Position numbers and translations under genes: made by a program
Notes under the pieces: generated by a model
Database searches by the model: none
What the model saw: only the letters and a program-made list of their open reading frames with translations
What the model was told of the DNA's origin: nothing
From: a cyanobiont of Ornithocercus magnificus
Lineage (GTDB): Bacteria; Cyanobacteriota; Cyanobacteriia; PCC-6307; Cyanobiaceae
DNA length: 41,955 bases
Direction: 5' to 3'
Assembly: GCA_007996965.1 (NCBI GenBank)
Contig: BIMP01000003.1
Location: 1-41,955 of the forward strand
Shown here: positions 8,401 through 16,185 of the stretch, piece after piece
Layout of the letters: each line of letters opens with the position of its first letter
Numbering within the stretch: position 1 is the first letter of the stretch

Positions 8401-9243
8401 CCGCATGGCTATGTGTTGCGGCGATTTCGCGGCTTTAGCAGCGTTTGAGAGGGTGTCGTTCAGCTCGGCGCGCCCCTTTTCAATGATCTGATCGCTGACG
8501 TTGCGCTGCCGCATGGCTGCATGGAGCAGGCCCTTTTTGCCAAAGAGCTTTACGACCACGTAATCGGAAATCAACGCCAGACCCATCTCTTCGGAGATGG
8601 CTTTGAACTTTTTTAGGAGCGGGTGGTCGGCGTCGTCGGCGGCCAACAGATCTAAGCCCGTCCGCTCGATGATCTTCTCTACAACCGGGGATGTCTCTTT
8701 TAGTGAGCTGAGAATTCTGCCTTCATCGCTCTTGTTCGAGAGAGCAGCGCCTACACCGGCTGAAAGGGCCGAGAATGTCCTCGGGTTCAAGCCTGCTAAC
8801 CTGCCGCCGCTCAGCAGCAGCAGACCGCCGCTGTATGTCGAGTAGTGGACAACGTCCTCAATTAAAGACCCCCACCACGTACCTACATACGGCTCTGGAA
8901 CCTTCGCCATGGGATCCCAGTCCAATTGGTAATCATCAGAGCTGATATCTTCGCCGCGGGCGGCATCGAAGAATCGCTCTGTTGCCGTGAGGGTGCTCTC
9001 GATAGCACCGCGAAATCCCTTGGTTGCAGCGTTTACGACCTCCGTCAGCGGGCCTTGTTTATCGGGCTCGATGTCGACTGTTCGCCCTTTAGGAGCGGCC
9101 TGTTGTATCGGCGTGGGTGTAGGCTGTTCAGAGCTGACGGGCTCTGCCTTTTTTTCTTCTTCCTCTAATATATCTGAGAGACGCTCGCCTCTCTTTTTCA
9201 AAAAATCTCTATCAAATCCTTCCGGTTGTAGATTGCTATTCAT
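5431..9243 (-). CDS. Large internal virion (ejection) protein, gp16-like
   Basis: 1270 residues, close to the about 1320 of T7 gp16, and in the gp16 position after gp13-, gp14- and gp15-like genes. It is helix-rich, with a hydrophobic stretch near residue 110-150 (YSGGLLLLSGGRLAGL, FSALSAGVGAAL) and another near 925-945 (LVGTAVVFAGAVAYM). Residues 20-55 are Pro/Glu-rich. I see no lysozyme domain at its N-terminus, where T7 gp16 has one; that activity appears instead at the end of the preceding protein. Expected role: an inner-core protein ejected to form the trans-envelope channel. Confidence 0.8.
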   Translation of the reverse strand: MNSNLQPEGFDRDFLKKRGERLSDILEEEEKKAEPVSSEQPTPTPIQQAAPKGRTVDIEPDKQGPLTEVVNAATKGFRGAIESTLTATERFFDAARGEDISSDDYQLDWDPMAKVPEPYVGTWWGSLIEDVVHYSTYSGGLLLLSGGRLAGLNPRTFSALSAGVGAALSNKSDEGRILSSLKETSPVVEKIIERTGLDLLAADDADHPLLKKFKAISEEMGLALISDYVVVKLFGKKGLLHAAMRQRNVSDQIIEKGRAELNDTLSNAAKAAKSPQHIAMRGHMNKPLAEPWQGSPNSTADAGEIHQQLNRIDSEFSAKDGSTDAVLTPLEAERMATTSGLSEELLQKKAAELLSSPRYAALKLSINKGETSWAKAFWPAYRRHQQVMGRVETAKTPEEFWEPILKRQNSRYEKFKYWSDHNVVVADLVIGSLMKQIRDLSSGALELSNIADIKDTDGPLKTIADRLIFGLAQTKRSRYLIGAQLNNLKGPTGSGGAKVKKAGIRKTTAGVAGEMPTEAEIRQRLIDIDNETRETVQTVLTLAGKSGNEDLLKALIEAFAMTDNIHTMLDLDLFMRKRLRGFSSQNQTLAELSSFFVNSVLSAPKTPVRAFLGTGQAAFLQPMTRAIGATARGDWVTARSNIAAMNAFTGMVPEAWSVFNRRAKANFSRDINSIETRFSSRQRQSDAQWAALGKWVESRGSDGDKASYYLGKLARGLNDNRIFSASSRLMASFDETYAVILGRARAKEKAMRQVLDNKTQKIDRYRYSIAGDKVKRRKSSSEITADDLALYEDIFFREMLNKDGTVKLDSDLFLKADYQEATLTEPLTAFGKDLNQLFEKWPLMKPFFLFARTGISGLNLTFKNAPGLGLLHRKHLDIMYADVEDLENLARYGIFNAADLDNAKAQIAGRQLVGTAVVFAGAVAYMSDNLTGNGPQDRGLREVWRMTDWQPRRIRVGDVWLSHDVFDPYSTILTTLADIGDNSQLMGPKWTEDKYQKLALAVGGSMVSKSYLSGINDLIDAFSGGHGAGSRIWGNIANNAALVPIFGAGMRNSIGKVLSPYMRELDDEISDSIRNRNLTTEYFSDKPLPIKYNLLRKGKPLREWGFWQRAFNEATGLNIDVADDSPGGQLLRDSNYDLRLLTKRAPDGTDLSNSSRLRSMFQLAISEQNIGEKLDALAERKDVQDSLDDMESDRENNRLRLDPMQTYVHNRLIRSVIKPAVRAAWQTMKSNPEVTTLIEEDRQLNLDQIKRRLSQRKPPDFAIPYDSAGD

Positions 9244-9249
9244 TAAAAT

Positions 9250-11706
9250 TCAACGCTCCGATTCCAACAGCTGCGGTAGTAGATTGATGGGATTCAGCAT
9301 CGGCTCTGCATTAATAATTCTCAGCATTTCATCTTTTTCTTCTGCTGTAGCAAATTTCAAGCCGCGCCACTCGTTGACTAGACCTTTGGCGGTGTCACCC
9401 CCCGGCATTCCTACGCGCAGACGCGCGCGCGTCAACGCGAAGATATCCTGCGCTCTTTCGTCGAACAAGTCGTCTGCCGAAAGACCTGTGTACGGCAGCG
9501 TCTCTAGCAATGTCGTTGGAATAAATTGATAGCGTCCCACCGCCCAGAGCTCTGATTTTTGGCGCTCGATAACCTCGCCTATAGTCATAGAGGTAATGGG
9601 TTTATCTAAGTCGCCGGCGGCGCTGTTGCCAGATCCGTAGGCCGTGTAGCCGTTGTCTGCCCCGCCGCGGTTGAAGGCGTCGTATCCGCCGTAGGCCTGT
9701 GATTCCTCGCGCGCTATGATATCTAAGAACCATTTCTGATCGCGATTCGCTACGGCAGCGCGATAGGTTCGACGCGGAGTGTTTCTAAACTTTAACAATC
9801 CCTGAATTAGAGGGTCTTGCCTGTCGACTATCTGTTCATCGTTAGATTTAATCAGCGGCTCTTTGCCGGCTGCTCTCAACTGCATATTTGCGATGTCGGC
9901 AGCGGTGTAAGCCGAGCCTTCGGCGAGGCGAAAATAAATCTGCGGCATCTGAAAGCGTCCGCTTCTCCGCATTTTCTCGATTTCAGCCAATGCCGGTTCT
10001 GTACCTGGAATGATGGCTGTGTTGACAATATCTGGATCCTCAAGCAGCGCTGCATTCGCCTTTTGTAGATTTTGAATAGCAGTTATGTTTGGATCGCTAT
10101 CACGTCGGTTGCTGTAGCGGCCTGCGGCGACACTCTCGCGAACTTTCGACAGCGCTGCTTCGTATGCCTCGACGGGCTTATCCACCCACTTGCCAGAGCG
10201 CATCTCATCGGCAAAGTGGTTTTGCCACACTCTTTTGGCGCGGGCTAGAACCGTGTAATACTCTTCTATTTGGTAATTGGGAATATTTGCTCCAGAATTT
10301 TCTAAGTACTGCGCCTGTACGATGCCTAGAATTCGCGACTCTGCATCTTTTCGATATTCCTTGATTCCGCGATTGATGGGATCGTCGGCTTTTACTCTAG
10401 TATACCACTTCTTGTAAACGCTGCTCGGAGCGTTGGCGATGTCGTCAGAAGTTACATAGCCGTTGTACTGCCGCAGCTGCCAGAGATAGTCATCAAATTC
10501 CTCCGCATTATGCTCCTCTATTGTTGTTATATCCTTTAGAAATCCCAACTGCGATGGCCTGAGGCCTAACTTCTCGCCCTCTTGCCGCCACAGCTCCGCC
10601 TCAGCGTCGCTGACGCGTCCCCCCTGTCGGCGTCGCTGACCGTGTAGCTCGAAAAAGGTAGCCCGGAAATCGTCGGCCATCTGCGCTTGCTGTCGGTTAT
10701 CGCGGTTCGCTGCTGCCAGCTGAATGGCGTCTAAATTATGATATAGCCGTGTGAAGTCTCGCTTATAGGCATCAGCAATTGCAACCACTTTGCCATTCTG
10801 GCCGCGATGGGAAAATTTAAAATCCGCAAGCTCGGCGAGTTGAGTTTCAGACATCCGCCCAGAATTTTGCAACTCCAGCAAAAAGTCAAAAATTTCAGGG
10901 CGGCTGAGCTCGCTGGATCCGACTAAATCGAGAAATACGTCTCCTGCGGCACTCGCTTGCAACGCATTGTATAGTCGATCCTTTGCCAGCTCCTGCCGCT
11001 CTAGTCTGACCTTGGCCCGATGCTGCTGCGCCCAGCTGCTCGCTTCATTGGCGAGAACACCGCGCACCGGGCCAAAGACATGGTTGTTGAGCAGCTGCGG
11101 CGGCAGGTCGGGGAAGCCCTCAAAAAATAACGACAGGACCTGGTCTTCCCAGACGGCATAATCGCCCAACTCCGTTAGCTGATCATACGATAGGTTGCGA
11201 TCTTCTCGCGTCACCGTTACGTCGCGTTTGGCCTCCGCCAGGAAAGCGGGGAATAGCCGTACGCGGCGCTGCACGTCGCTGACCAGCTGTCCGTAGGCAT
11301 ACCAGGGGTGGTTATTGGCGCGAACTTGTTCAGAGACGAGAGCGTGTCCATCTGCTGACTCGATGCTGTCCGCCAGCTTGTTGATATCGCCTGTGTGGCG
11401 TCTTAACTCTGAAACTCCTGCATCGTACGCCTCCTGCTCCTTTGGGCTGACGCCGCGGCGAAAGGAATCCGTCAATCCACGCGCATACTGGCGCTTATCT
11501 TCGCGCTCTGCTACACTGGTCAGCAGTTCGCTTAATGAGCCGCTGAATGCGGCTAGCCCTGCCAATGGTCCGAGCTCGCGCTGGACGCGATCGTCCTCCG
11601 CCGCAGAAGCCAGCATTTGAGCGATGCCAAAATTTACATCCTCCTGATATCTCTCAAAACCAGCGTTGTAGTTTGATGCTGTTAATGGTCTAAACGAATC
11701 CGTCAT
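9250..11706 (-). CDS. Internal virion protein, gp15-like, with C-terminal transglycosylase-like domain
   Basis: 818 residues, in the T7 gp15 position. Most of it is helix-rich and unremarkable. About residues 660-770 match a phage lysozyme/transglycosylase family: IAREESQAYGGYDAFNRGG with a probable catalytic Glu, then SMTIGEVIERQ and WAVGRYQFIPTTLLE. This family locally opens peptidoglycan during DNA entry. In T7 the equivalent domain is at the start of gp16, so here it sits on the other side of the gp15/gp16 boundary. The gene ends six bases before the gp16-like gene and starts one base after its upstream neighbour. Confidence 0.85.
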   Translation of the reverse strand: MTDSFRPLTASNYNAGFERYQEDVNFGIAQMLASAAEDDRVQRELGPLAGLAAFSGSLSELLTSVAEREDKRQYARGLTDSFRRGVSPKEQEAYDAGVSELRRHTGDINKLADSIESADGHALVSEQVRANNHPWYAYGQLVSDVQRRVRLFPAFLAEAKRDVTVTREDRNLSYDQLTELGDYAVWEDQVLSLFFEGFPDLPPQLLNNHVFGPVRGVLANEASSWAQQHRAKVRLERQELAKDRLYNALQASAAGDVFLDLVGSSELSRPEIFDFLLELQNSGRMSETQLAELADFKFSHRGQNGKVVAIADAYKRDFTRLYHNLDAIQLAAANRDNRQQAQMADDFRATFFELHGQRRRQGGRVSDAEAELWRQEGEKLGLRPSQLGFLKDITTIEEHNAEEFDDYLWQLRQYNGYVTSDDIANAPSSVYKKWYTRVKADDPINRGIKEYRKDAESRILGIVQAQYLENSGANIPNYQIEEYYTVLARAKRVWQNHFADEMRSGKWVDKPVEAYEAALSKVRESVAAGRYSNRRDSDPNITAIQNLQKANAALLEDPDIVNTAIIPGTEPALAEIEKMRRSGRFQMPQIYFRLAEGSAYTAADIANMQLRAAGKEPLIKSNDEQIVDRQDPLIQGLLKFRNTPRRTYRAAVANRDQKWFLDIIAREESQAYGGYDAFNRGGADNGYTAYGSGNSAAGDLDKPITSMTIGEVIERQKSELWAVGRYQFIPTTLLETLPYTGLSADDLFDERAQDIFALTRARLRVGMPGGDTAKGLVNEWRGLKFATAEEKDEMLRIINAEPMLNPINLLPQLLESER

Positions 11707-11707
11707 C

Positions 11708-12361
11708 TCAGGGCATTAATTTGTTATAGACGCTGTAACCTCTCTCGATACCTGCGAACGCACCGCTAGCGAGCATGAGATTTTCCAGCAATGGATTGCT
11801 GCGCTGCGGTCGATAACTGTTTATGTATGGCAGTGGCGCTGGCGCAAACATCAACGCGGCAGTGGCGCGATCGTTCGCCGCCCGCAACTCTTCTGCGCGC
11901 AGATACGCCTTGCTGCGGGCACTCATGCCGACGCTCGTCAATTCAGCTAAACGAGCCGACTGAGCGCGACCGTATTCAGCTAGAGTCGAGGAATCAAGAT
12001 TAACTCGGCTGCTGCGAGCGCCGCGCAAACTGCGAAACATCTCCACAGTATCGCGCTCTCTTTGTCGCAGCGATTGGCTAAGGGCACGGTTTAAATTATC
12101 CTCCGCCATCGCGCGAGCATTTAGCTCAGCCTGACGGTTGTAGCGCAGTTGCTGGTCTGTAGATAGTTGCAGATTTCGGTAGCGCTCGGCTGCTGCATTA
12201 TTGCGGTTAAAGATCTGCAGATTCTGGCGCTGAACTTCAGCTATACGCCGTTGATTGTATTCCTCATTTTCTGCTCTACCGCTAATTAATCCCGAGAGGA
12301 CCTGGACAAATGAACTGACTCCCTGTCCGATACCTAGAGCTAGTGCGGGGGTGTAAAACAT
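11708..12361 (-). CDS. Internal virion protein, gp14-like
   Basis: 217 residues. The N-terminus (LALGIGQGVSSFVQVLSGLISG) is Gly-rich and hydrophobic, then a long helix dense in Arg, Gln, Glu and Asn follows (EYNQRRIAEVQRQNLQIFNRN). The end is again hydrophobic (LMLASGAFAGIERG). This layout and the position between gp13-like and gp15-like genes match T7 gp14, an ejected protein that enters the outer membrane. It overlaps the gp13-like gene by 22 bases. Confidence 0.75.
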   Translation of the reverse strand: MFYTPALALGIGQGVSSFVQVLSGLISGRAENEEYNQRRIAEVQRQNLQIFNRNNAAAERYRNLQLSTDQQLRYNRQAELNARAMAEDNLNRALSQSLRQRERDTVEMFRSLRGARSSRVNLDSSTLAEYGRAQSARLAELTSVGMSARSKAYLRAEELRAANDRATAALMFAPAPLPYINSYRPQRSNPLLENLMLASGAFAGIERGYSVYNKLMP

Positions 12362-12807
12362 TTTTCAAAGTATATAAATGGTAGTCGGCGCGGCCCGAAA
12401 GGTACCACCTGGCCGAAGTGAAAACCGAGCCAGGAGATTAAGCGGAGGTGGGCGCGGTTGCGGAGGTCGGCCCAATTCCAAAGCTTGCTAGGTCGGCGAT
12501 CAGCCAGAAAGCGCTTCGCCTGGCGGGCAAGAATTACAGGATGATCGCTCGCAATCACAGACGACAACATCCAGATAAGGCCGTCGTTTTCAATGGCTGC
12601 TATCGCAGCTGCTCTGTACCCTATCTGTAAACACCAATAACTGCCAGCGCTGCTGGCTATAGCTTTCGGCAAGACTACAACCGGATCTACGCCGTAGCCG
12701 GCGACCAATTCATCTCGATCAGCGGGTAGCAAATTTTTAGCTAGATAGAGCGCATCTGCGGCTGTCGCTGTCGTGATCTCACTAAAAGCGGCGGGGGAAG
12801 CGGTCAC
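12340..12807 (-). CDS. Internal virion protein, gp13-like
   Basis: 155 residues. The sequence follows the acetyltransferase-like fold seen in T7 gp13-type proteins (DUF2833 group): a start with TATAADALYLAKNLLPADRDE, a strand pair YWCLQIGYRAAAIAAIENDGLIWML, a helix HPVILARQAKRFL, LWNWADLRNRAHLRLISWLGFHFG and a C-terminal strand FIYFEK. These proteins are needed for virion assembly and show no known enzymatic activity. It overlaps the tail tube gene upstream and the gp14-like gene downstream. Confidence 0.75.
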   Translation of the reverse strand: MTASPAAFSEITTATAADALYLAKNLLPADRDELVAGYGVDPVVVLPKAIASSAGSYWCLQIGYRAAAIAAIENDGLIWMLSSVIASDHPVILARQAKRFLADRRPSKLWNWADLRNRAHLRLISWLGFHFGQVVPFGPRRLPFIYFEKCFTPPH

Positions 12808-15517
12808 TGACTACACCCTCCCATGTCACGGAATGCAACGCTGCTGGGTTGGAATCATCCGAAAGCAGCTTGATGTAAAAATCAACATTTCGGCAATGGA
12901 TTGGCACTGTATAGACTTTAGATGCCTTTACGCCGCTGTCTGCGTAAGTATTCGCCGCAACTCCCGAGAGGGGCAGCTCCTCGTATCCAACCCTACCTCG
13001 ACGGTAGATCTCTGCTTTAAAAGTACCATAGCCAAAGACTTTAAGCTGCTGAATTATTAAGGTTGAGCTTGTGTTGTAGCTTAGGGGCGGTGCGCTATCG
13101 CCAATGCCACTGGACTGATTCCACGCTCTAAAGCGCGGAAAGACGGTCGGCAACACCACCGACATGGAGGGTGTATCTGTATCTCCTCTGCTTTTTGATT
13201 CGACCTTCTGCGGAGTCTTGCTGTCAGAGGTGCTGGCGTCGTCCGGTTGCAAACTAATCCGGTACAATTGCCCAGCAAAGTGATCTCCGCTTGCAGCGTC
13301 AGCACTATTCTGCTCTAATACAACATAGCAGCCATCGCCGATTATACATAGGTAGTGTATTGGCAGCGGCATTCTCCACTTAAACCACGCCCCCTGCACG
13401 CGTTTGCCCGCTATATCGTGGTATCGATAGCCGTAGATAAGAGCTGGATTTGCTCTCGATTTAGCCATCAAAACCACGCCGTGTGCTTGCGAGCAGGCGA
13501 TTAGATCGAGGTCCTTCGGCAGAAGTGTTTCAACCACCTTGCTCTGCTCTGCAATTTCGGCTCTGCCGTCGCGACTAAAGTCGAAGACCTCCAGAAATCG
13601 ACTGTAGTTGCTTCCCTCGGCACTGCTTAAAAAGCCGATGCTTTTACCGAGCGATACCGGCCTGCTCCAGCGGTTGTATGCCAGGTCGGCAACGGGGTAT
13701 ATTCGCGCGGTCTTTGGGTCCAAGACATCGCCAGCACTGGTTAATAGATATAGAGCGTTTTCAGCGAATAGCAGCAATCCTGCTGCGGTCTCGATACCAT
13801 CTACAAGTTCCCCTGGCTTAGAAGCAGCACAATCTATTTCTATGCTATCGATGCCTGAAAAAGTCAGCCCTGTCTTTCTCCAAAAGTTATAGATGTCGCC
13901 TGGACGGGATAGGATCAGGGTTGAACCGCTGAGAATCGCAAGACGGTCCTGGTAAAAGAGGAGTTGATTAATCTTACCGTTGTTTAAGAATTTAGGCTTG
14001 GTCTGCGCAACACTTCTCTCCTCCCAATCAATGGTAGATATATTCATCTCTCTTCCGTCCGCAGCACGGGTTAACTCGACTGGCATCAGCGTTTCGTCTA
14101 TTGCTGTTCTAGTTCCTGGCGCAACACACTCTTGCCAGTGCCCACTGCCAGATACGCCGTCATCAGCGACAAAAGTTAGCCAATAATCGTCATCTGTCAG
14201 CCGCTCGAGGTTTGATACCCGCACTGTGTAGCCATGCTTGCAGTCTGGCGGTAGCTCGTCAATGCTGCTCACTTGATCTCTGATGATCGAGAAAACATCG
14301 CTGTCGAGGGCGCTGATATAAAACTCTTCTGTGGCCCCCGCAGTAGTGTCGTTCTCGATATATAGACCTTGGCCGACGATCTCGACCTTTAGTTTATGTG
14401 AGCTGGCGTTACTTTTAGCCTTGATCTGCTCCGCTATCGCGCCTAGAATTGCTCCAGCTGATAACGATGTTCCCAACTCTAAATCTATGGGTACCGGTCT
14501 AACCATAGCAATATCGGCCTTATGATAACTGGTTACAGTATTTTTAATGTTGATGCGATGTCTTTTACCCGCCAGCATAAGCTCAAATCCAGTCGCTGCA
14601 GCATCTGTCGAAGAGAAAGAGCCGCCGTAGAGAAGCTCGACTCGAGTTTGATAATTACACTTATAGCTATAGTTAGAAGCAGCTCTAGGCTTTGGTGTTA
14701 CGTCAGCGCGCACTATTCTAGTGTTTTGCGGCTGCACCATCTCCGCGCGACCCGCTATGGTGACGCGTACAGTGCAGCCGCTGACGGTATCGACAACGAC
14801 TTTTGTGCCGCTATAACGACACGGCGTGTCGTAATCCGATCCAACATCGCTAAAGGACAGCTGGACGCTGACCAAAGTTGCGGTCACTTCCTCTGTTGTC
14901 ATTGTAGCCGATTCTTTAAATATGTTCAACCCGTATTGGCGTTTTGGCAGCAGCTGCTTGATCGAGACGAAGGCGCGGCCTACACTGTCATCAGCGGTAT
15001 GAGGACCTTTCATGCTCGCTGATTTTTCCCGGTTAACCAGAAAAGTGGCGTCGTTAATAGTAAGCGACTGAATCGAATCTGGCTCATTGTGCGTTAAATA
15101 CGTTTTCGTCGCGGGGGTGCTTGCTTTCGTCGCAGTAGAGCTGTGTTCCGTCTTCATAGCTCTACCGTCGCGAGAGCGCCAGACCCGTACGCCGCCCTTA
15201 CGGGAGACCTGACCGATATAACCGCCCTCAGCCGCGTCGCGGCTGTAGTGAAACCAGCAGCCATCTTCCTTTGGTGGCCGCTGATACGGGTCGGTTGCAT
15301 CGACGTCGCCGAGATCGGCAATAAGCTGTGCCGCTGGACGCTTACGCAAACCACCGGTAATGTCTGGAATGACGTCTTCGGCATCCACTACTTGTCCCGC
15401 TAGCTTCACCTCATCTGGTTGTTCAGAAATACCGAGCACGTAGTTCGGTATGGTATCAGATACTGGCTTCATAACGGGTCTACTCAATGGATTGCCGGAT
15501 AGGACCAGAGCCGCCAT
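12782..15517 (-). CDS. Tail tubular protein B, gp12-like
   Basis: 911 residues, longer than T7 gp12 (about 794). The start contains IPNYVLGISEQPDEVKLAGQV followed by GGLRKRPAAQLIADL, the signature opening of gp12 nozzle proteins (GISQQP...QxNxxxxxxxGLxKRP). The remainder is beta-rich, ending in HCRNVDFYIKLLSDDSN and VVSDRFPRRF. It forms the tail nozzle below the gp11 ring. The frame opens at ATG 15517, overlapping the gp11-like gene by 34 bases; an internal ATG at 15472 begins closer to the conserved region and may be the real start. Confidence 0.9.
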   Translation of the reverse strand: MAALVLSGNPLSRPVMKPVSDTIPNYVLGISEQPDEVKLAGQVVDAEDVIPDITGGLRKRPAAQLIADLGDVDATDPYQRPPKEDGCWFHYSRDAAEGGYIGQVSRKGGVRVWRSRDGRAMKTEHSSTATKASTPATKTYLTHNEPDSIQSLTINDATFLVNREKSASMKGPHTADDSVGRAFVSIKQLLPKRQYGLNIFKESATMTTEEVTATLVSVQLSFSDVGSDYDTPCRYSGTKVVVDTVSGCTVRVTIAGRAEMVQPQNTRIVRADVTPKPRAASNYSYKCNYQTRVELLYGGSFSSTDAAATGFELMLAGKRHRINIKNTVTSYHKADIAMVRPVPIDLELGTSLSAGAILGAIAEQIKAKSNASSHKLKVEIVGQGLYIENDTTAGATEEFYISALDSDVFSIIRDQVSSIDELPPDCKHGYTVRVSNLERLTDDDYWLTFVADDGVSGSGHWQECVAPGTRTAIDETLMPVELTRAADGREMNISTIDWEERSVAQTKPKFLNNGKINQLLFYQDRLAILSGSTLILSRPGDIYNFWRKTGLTFSGIDSIEIDCAASKPGELVDGIETAAGLLLFAENALYLLTSAGDVLDPKTARIYPVADLAYNRWSRPVSLGKSIGFLSSAEGSNYSRFLEVFDFSRDGRAEIAEQSKVVETLLPKDLDLIACSQAHGVVLMAKSRANPALIYGYRYHDIAGKRVQGAWFKWRMPLPIHYLCIIGDGCYVVLEQNSADAASGDHFAGQLYRISLQPDDASTSDSKTPQKVESKSRGDTDTPSMSVVLPTVFPRFRAWNQSSGIGDSAPPLSYNTSSTLIIQQLKVFGYGTFKAEIYRRGRVGYEELPLSGVAANTYADSGVKASKVYTVPIHCRNVDFYIKLLSDDSNPAALHSVTWEGVVSDRFPRRF

Positions 15518-16173
15518 GCAGCTGCATGGTGCGGCTGTTGGTGCCTACATTCATAATCGAGACAGGCAGCGCGCGCTGTCGCTTCCTCCTGCCGTAAAAT
15601 TGCCACTAGCTGCGGACTGCCGACCAGGTGGAGGGCCGCGCGGGAAGTCGCCATCTTTACCACCCAGCTGCGAAAGACTGATGGCAGTGCCATAAGACTC
15701 CAGATATAGCTGACTTCTAAATCTAGATTTTTTGTGAACGTTATTAAATTAGTGGCGCGGTCGCAGATGGCATATTTATCTGTGTTTGTATCTGCGTCTG
15801 TCGTCAGCCTAAGAGCTAACTTATCGCTCTGCTGCGAAATGTCGCGCTCACCGTTGATGGCTAATATGTTAATGCCAAGCAGATTGTGGGGTTTTATACC
15901 GTTAATTATACATTCATTGTTGGCAGCAAATGAAAGCTGCTGTGTACGGTTGATCGACCAACCCTCGCTCTGCGCATCGGCACAGCAAGTGTCTAATAAA
16001 TTTAGGATAGTTTGAATTTCACTGCTTTTTGAATTTTTCGCAAGATCTGCCGCAGTTGCCGGAGGTTGGCCAATTGCTAGGAGCACTGCATTTACAGCAG
16101 ACAACTCTGTATAGGGATCTACCATCTGTTCTATAGTGAAAAGAGCTTGGCCTTCTAAGGGGGGGGGGGCCAA
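15484..16173 (-). CDS. Tail tubular protein A, gp11-like, start disrupted by poly-C
   Basis: 229 residues. YTELSAVNAVLLAIGQPP, LNLLDTCCADAQSEGWSIN and a later NLITF/LEVSYIWSLMALP segment match the gp11 gatekeeper family, which docks the tail to the portal. The longest frame begins at a TTG (16173). A better ATG lies at 16180-16178 but is out of frame because of an 11-C run: with 10 C the ATG reads straight into the gene (MELGPPPLEGQ). So either the tract carries a one-base sequencing error, or it is a slippage site that varies expression. Confidence 0.9.
   Translation of the reverse strand: MAPPPLEGQALFTIEQMVDPYTELSAVNAVLLAIGQPPATAADLAKNSKSSEIQTILNLLDTCCADAQSEGWSINRTQQLSFAANNECIINGIKPHNLLGINILAINGERDISQQSDKLALRLTTDADTNTDKYAICDRATNLITFTKNLDLEVSYIWSLMALPSVFRSWVVKMATSRAALHLVGSPQLVAILRQEEATARAACLDYECRHQQPHHAAAWRLWSYPAIH
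16159..16169. repeat. 11-base G/C homopolymer at the start of the gp11-like gene
   Basis: Eleven consecutive G on the plus strand (C on the coding strand) separate the only nearby ATG (16180) from the gp11 frame. A change of one base restores the frame. Such runs slip during replication and are also frequent sequencing errors. Confidence 0.9.
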
Positions 16174-16185
16174 GTTCCATGATCA

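Noticed and set aside
8987-9529. 180-codon plus-strand frame over the gp16/gp15-like genes
   Set aside because: It is antisense to two well-supported virion genes, has no family pattern or ribosome site, and its composition reflects the complementary codons.
16125-16150. TTTTCACTATAGAACAG in the gp11-like gene
   Set aside because: Core only, within conserved gp11 coding sequence; no GTGCCA upstream and no GGAGA start region.
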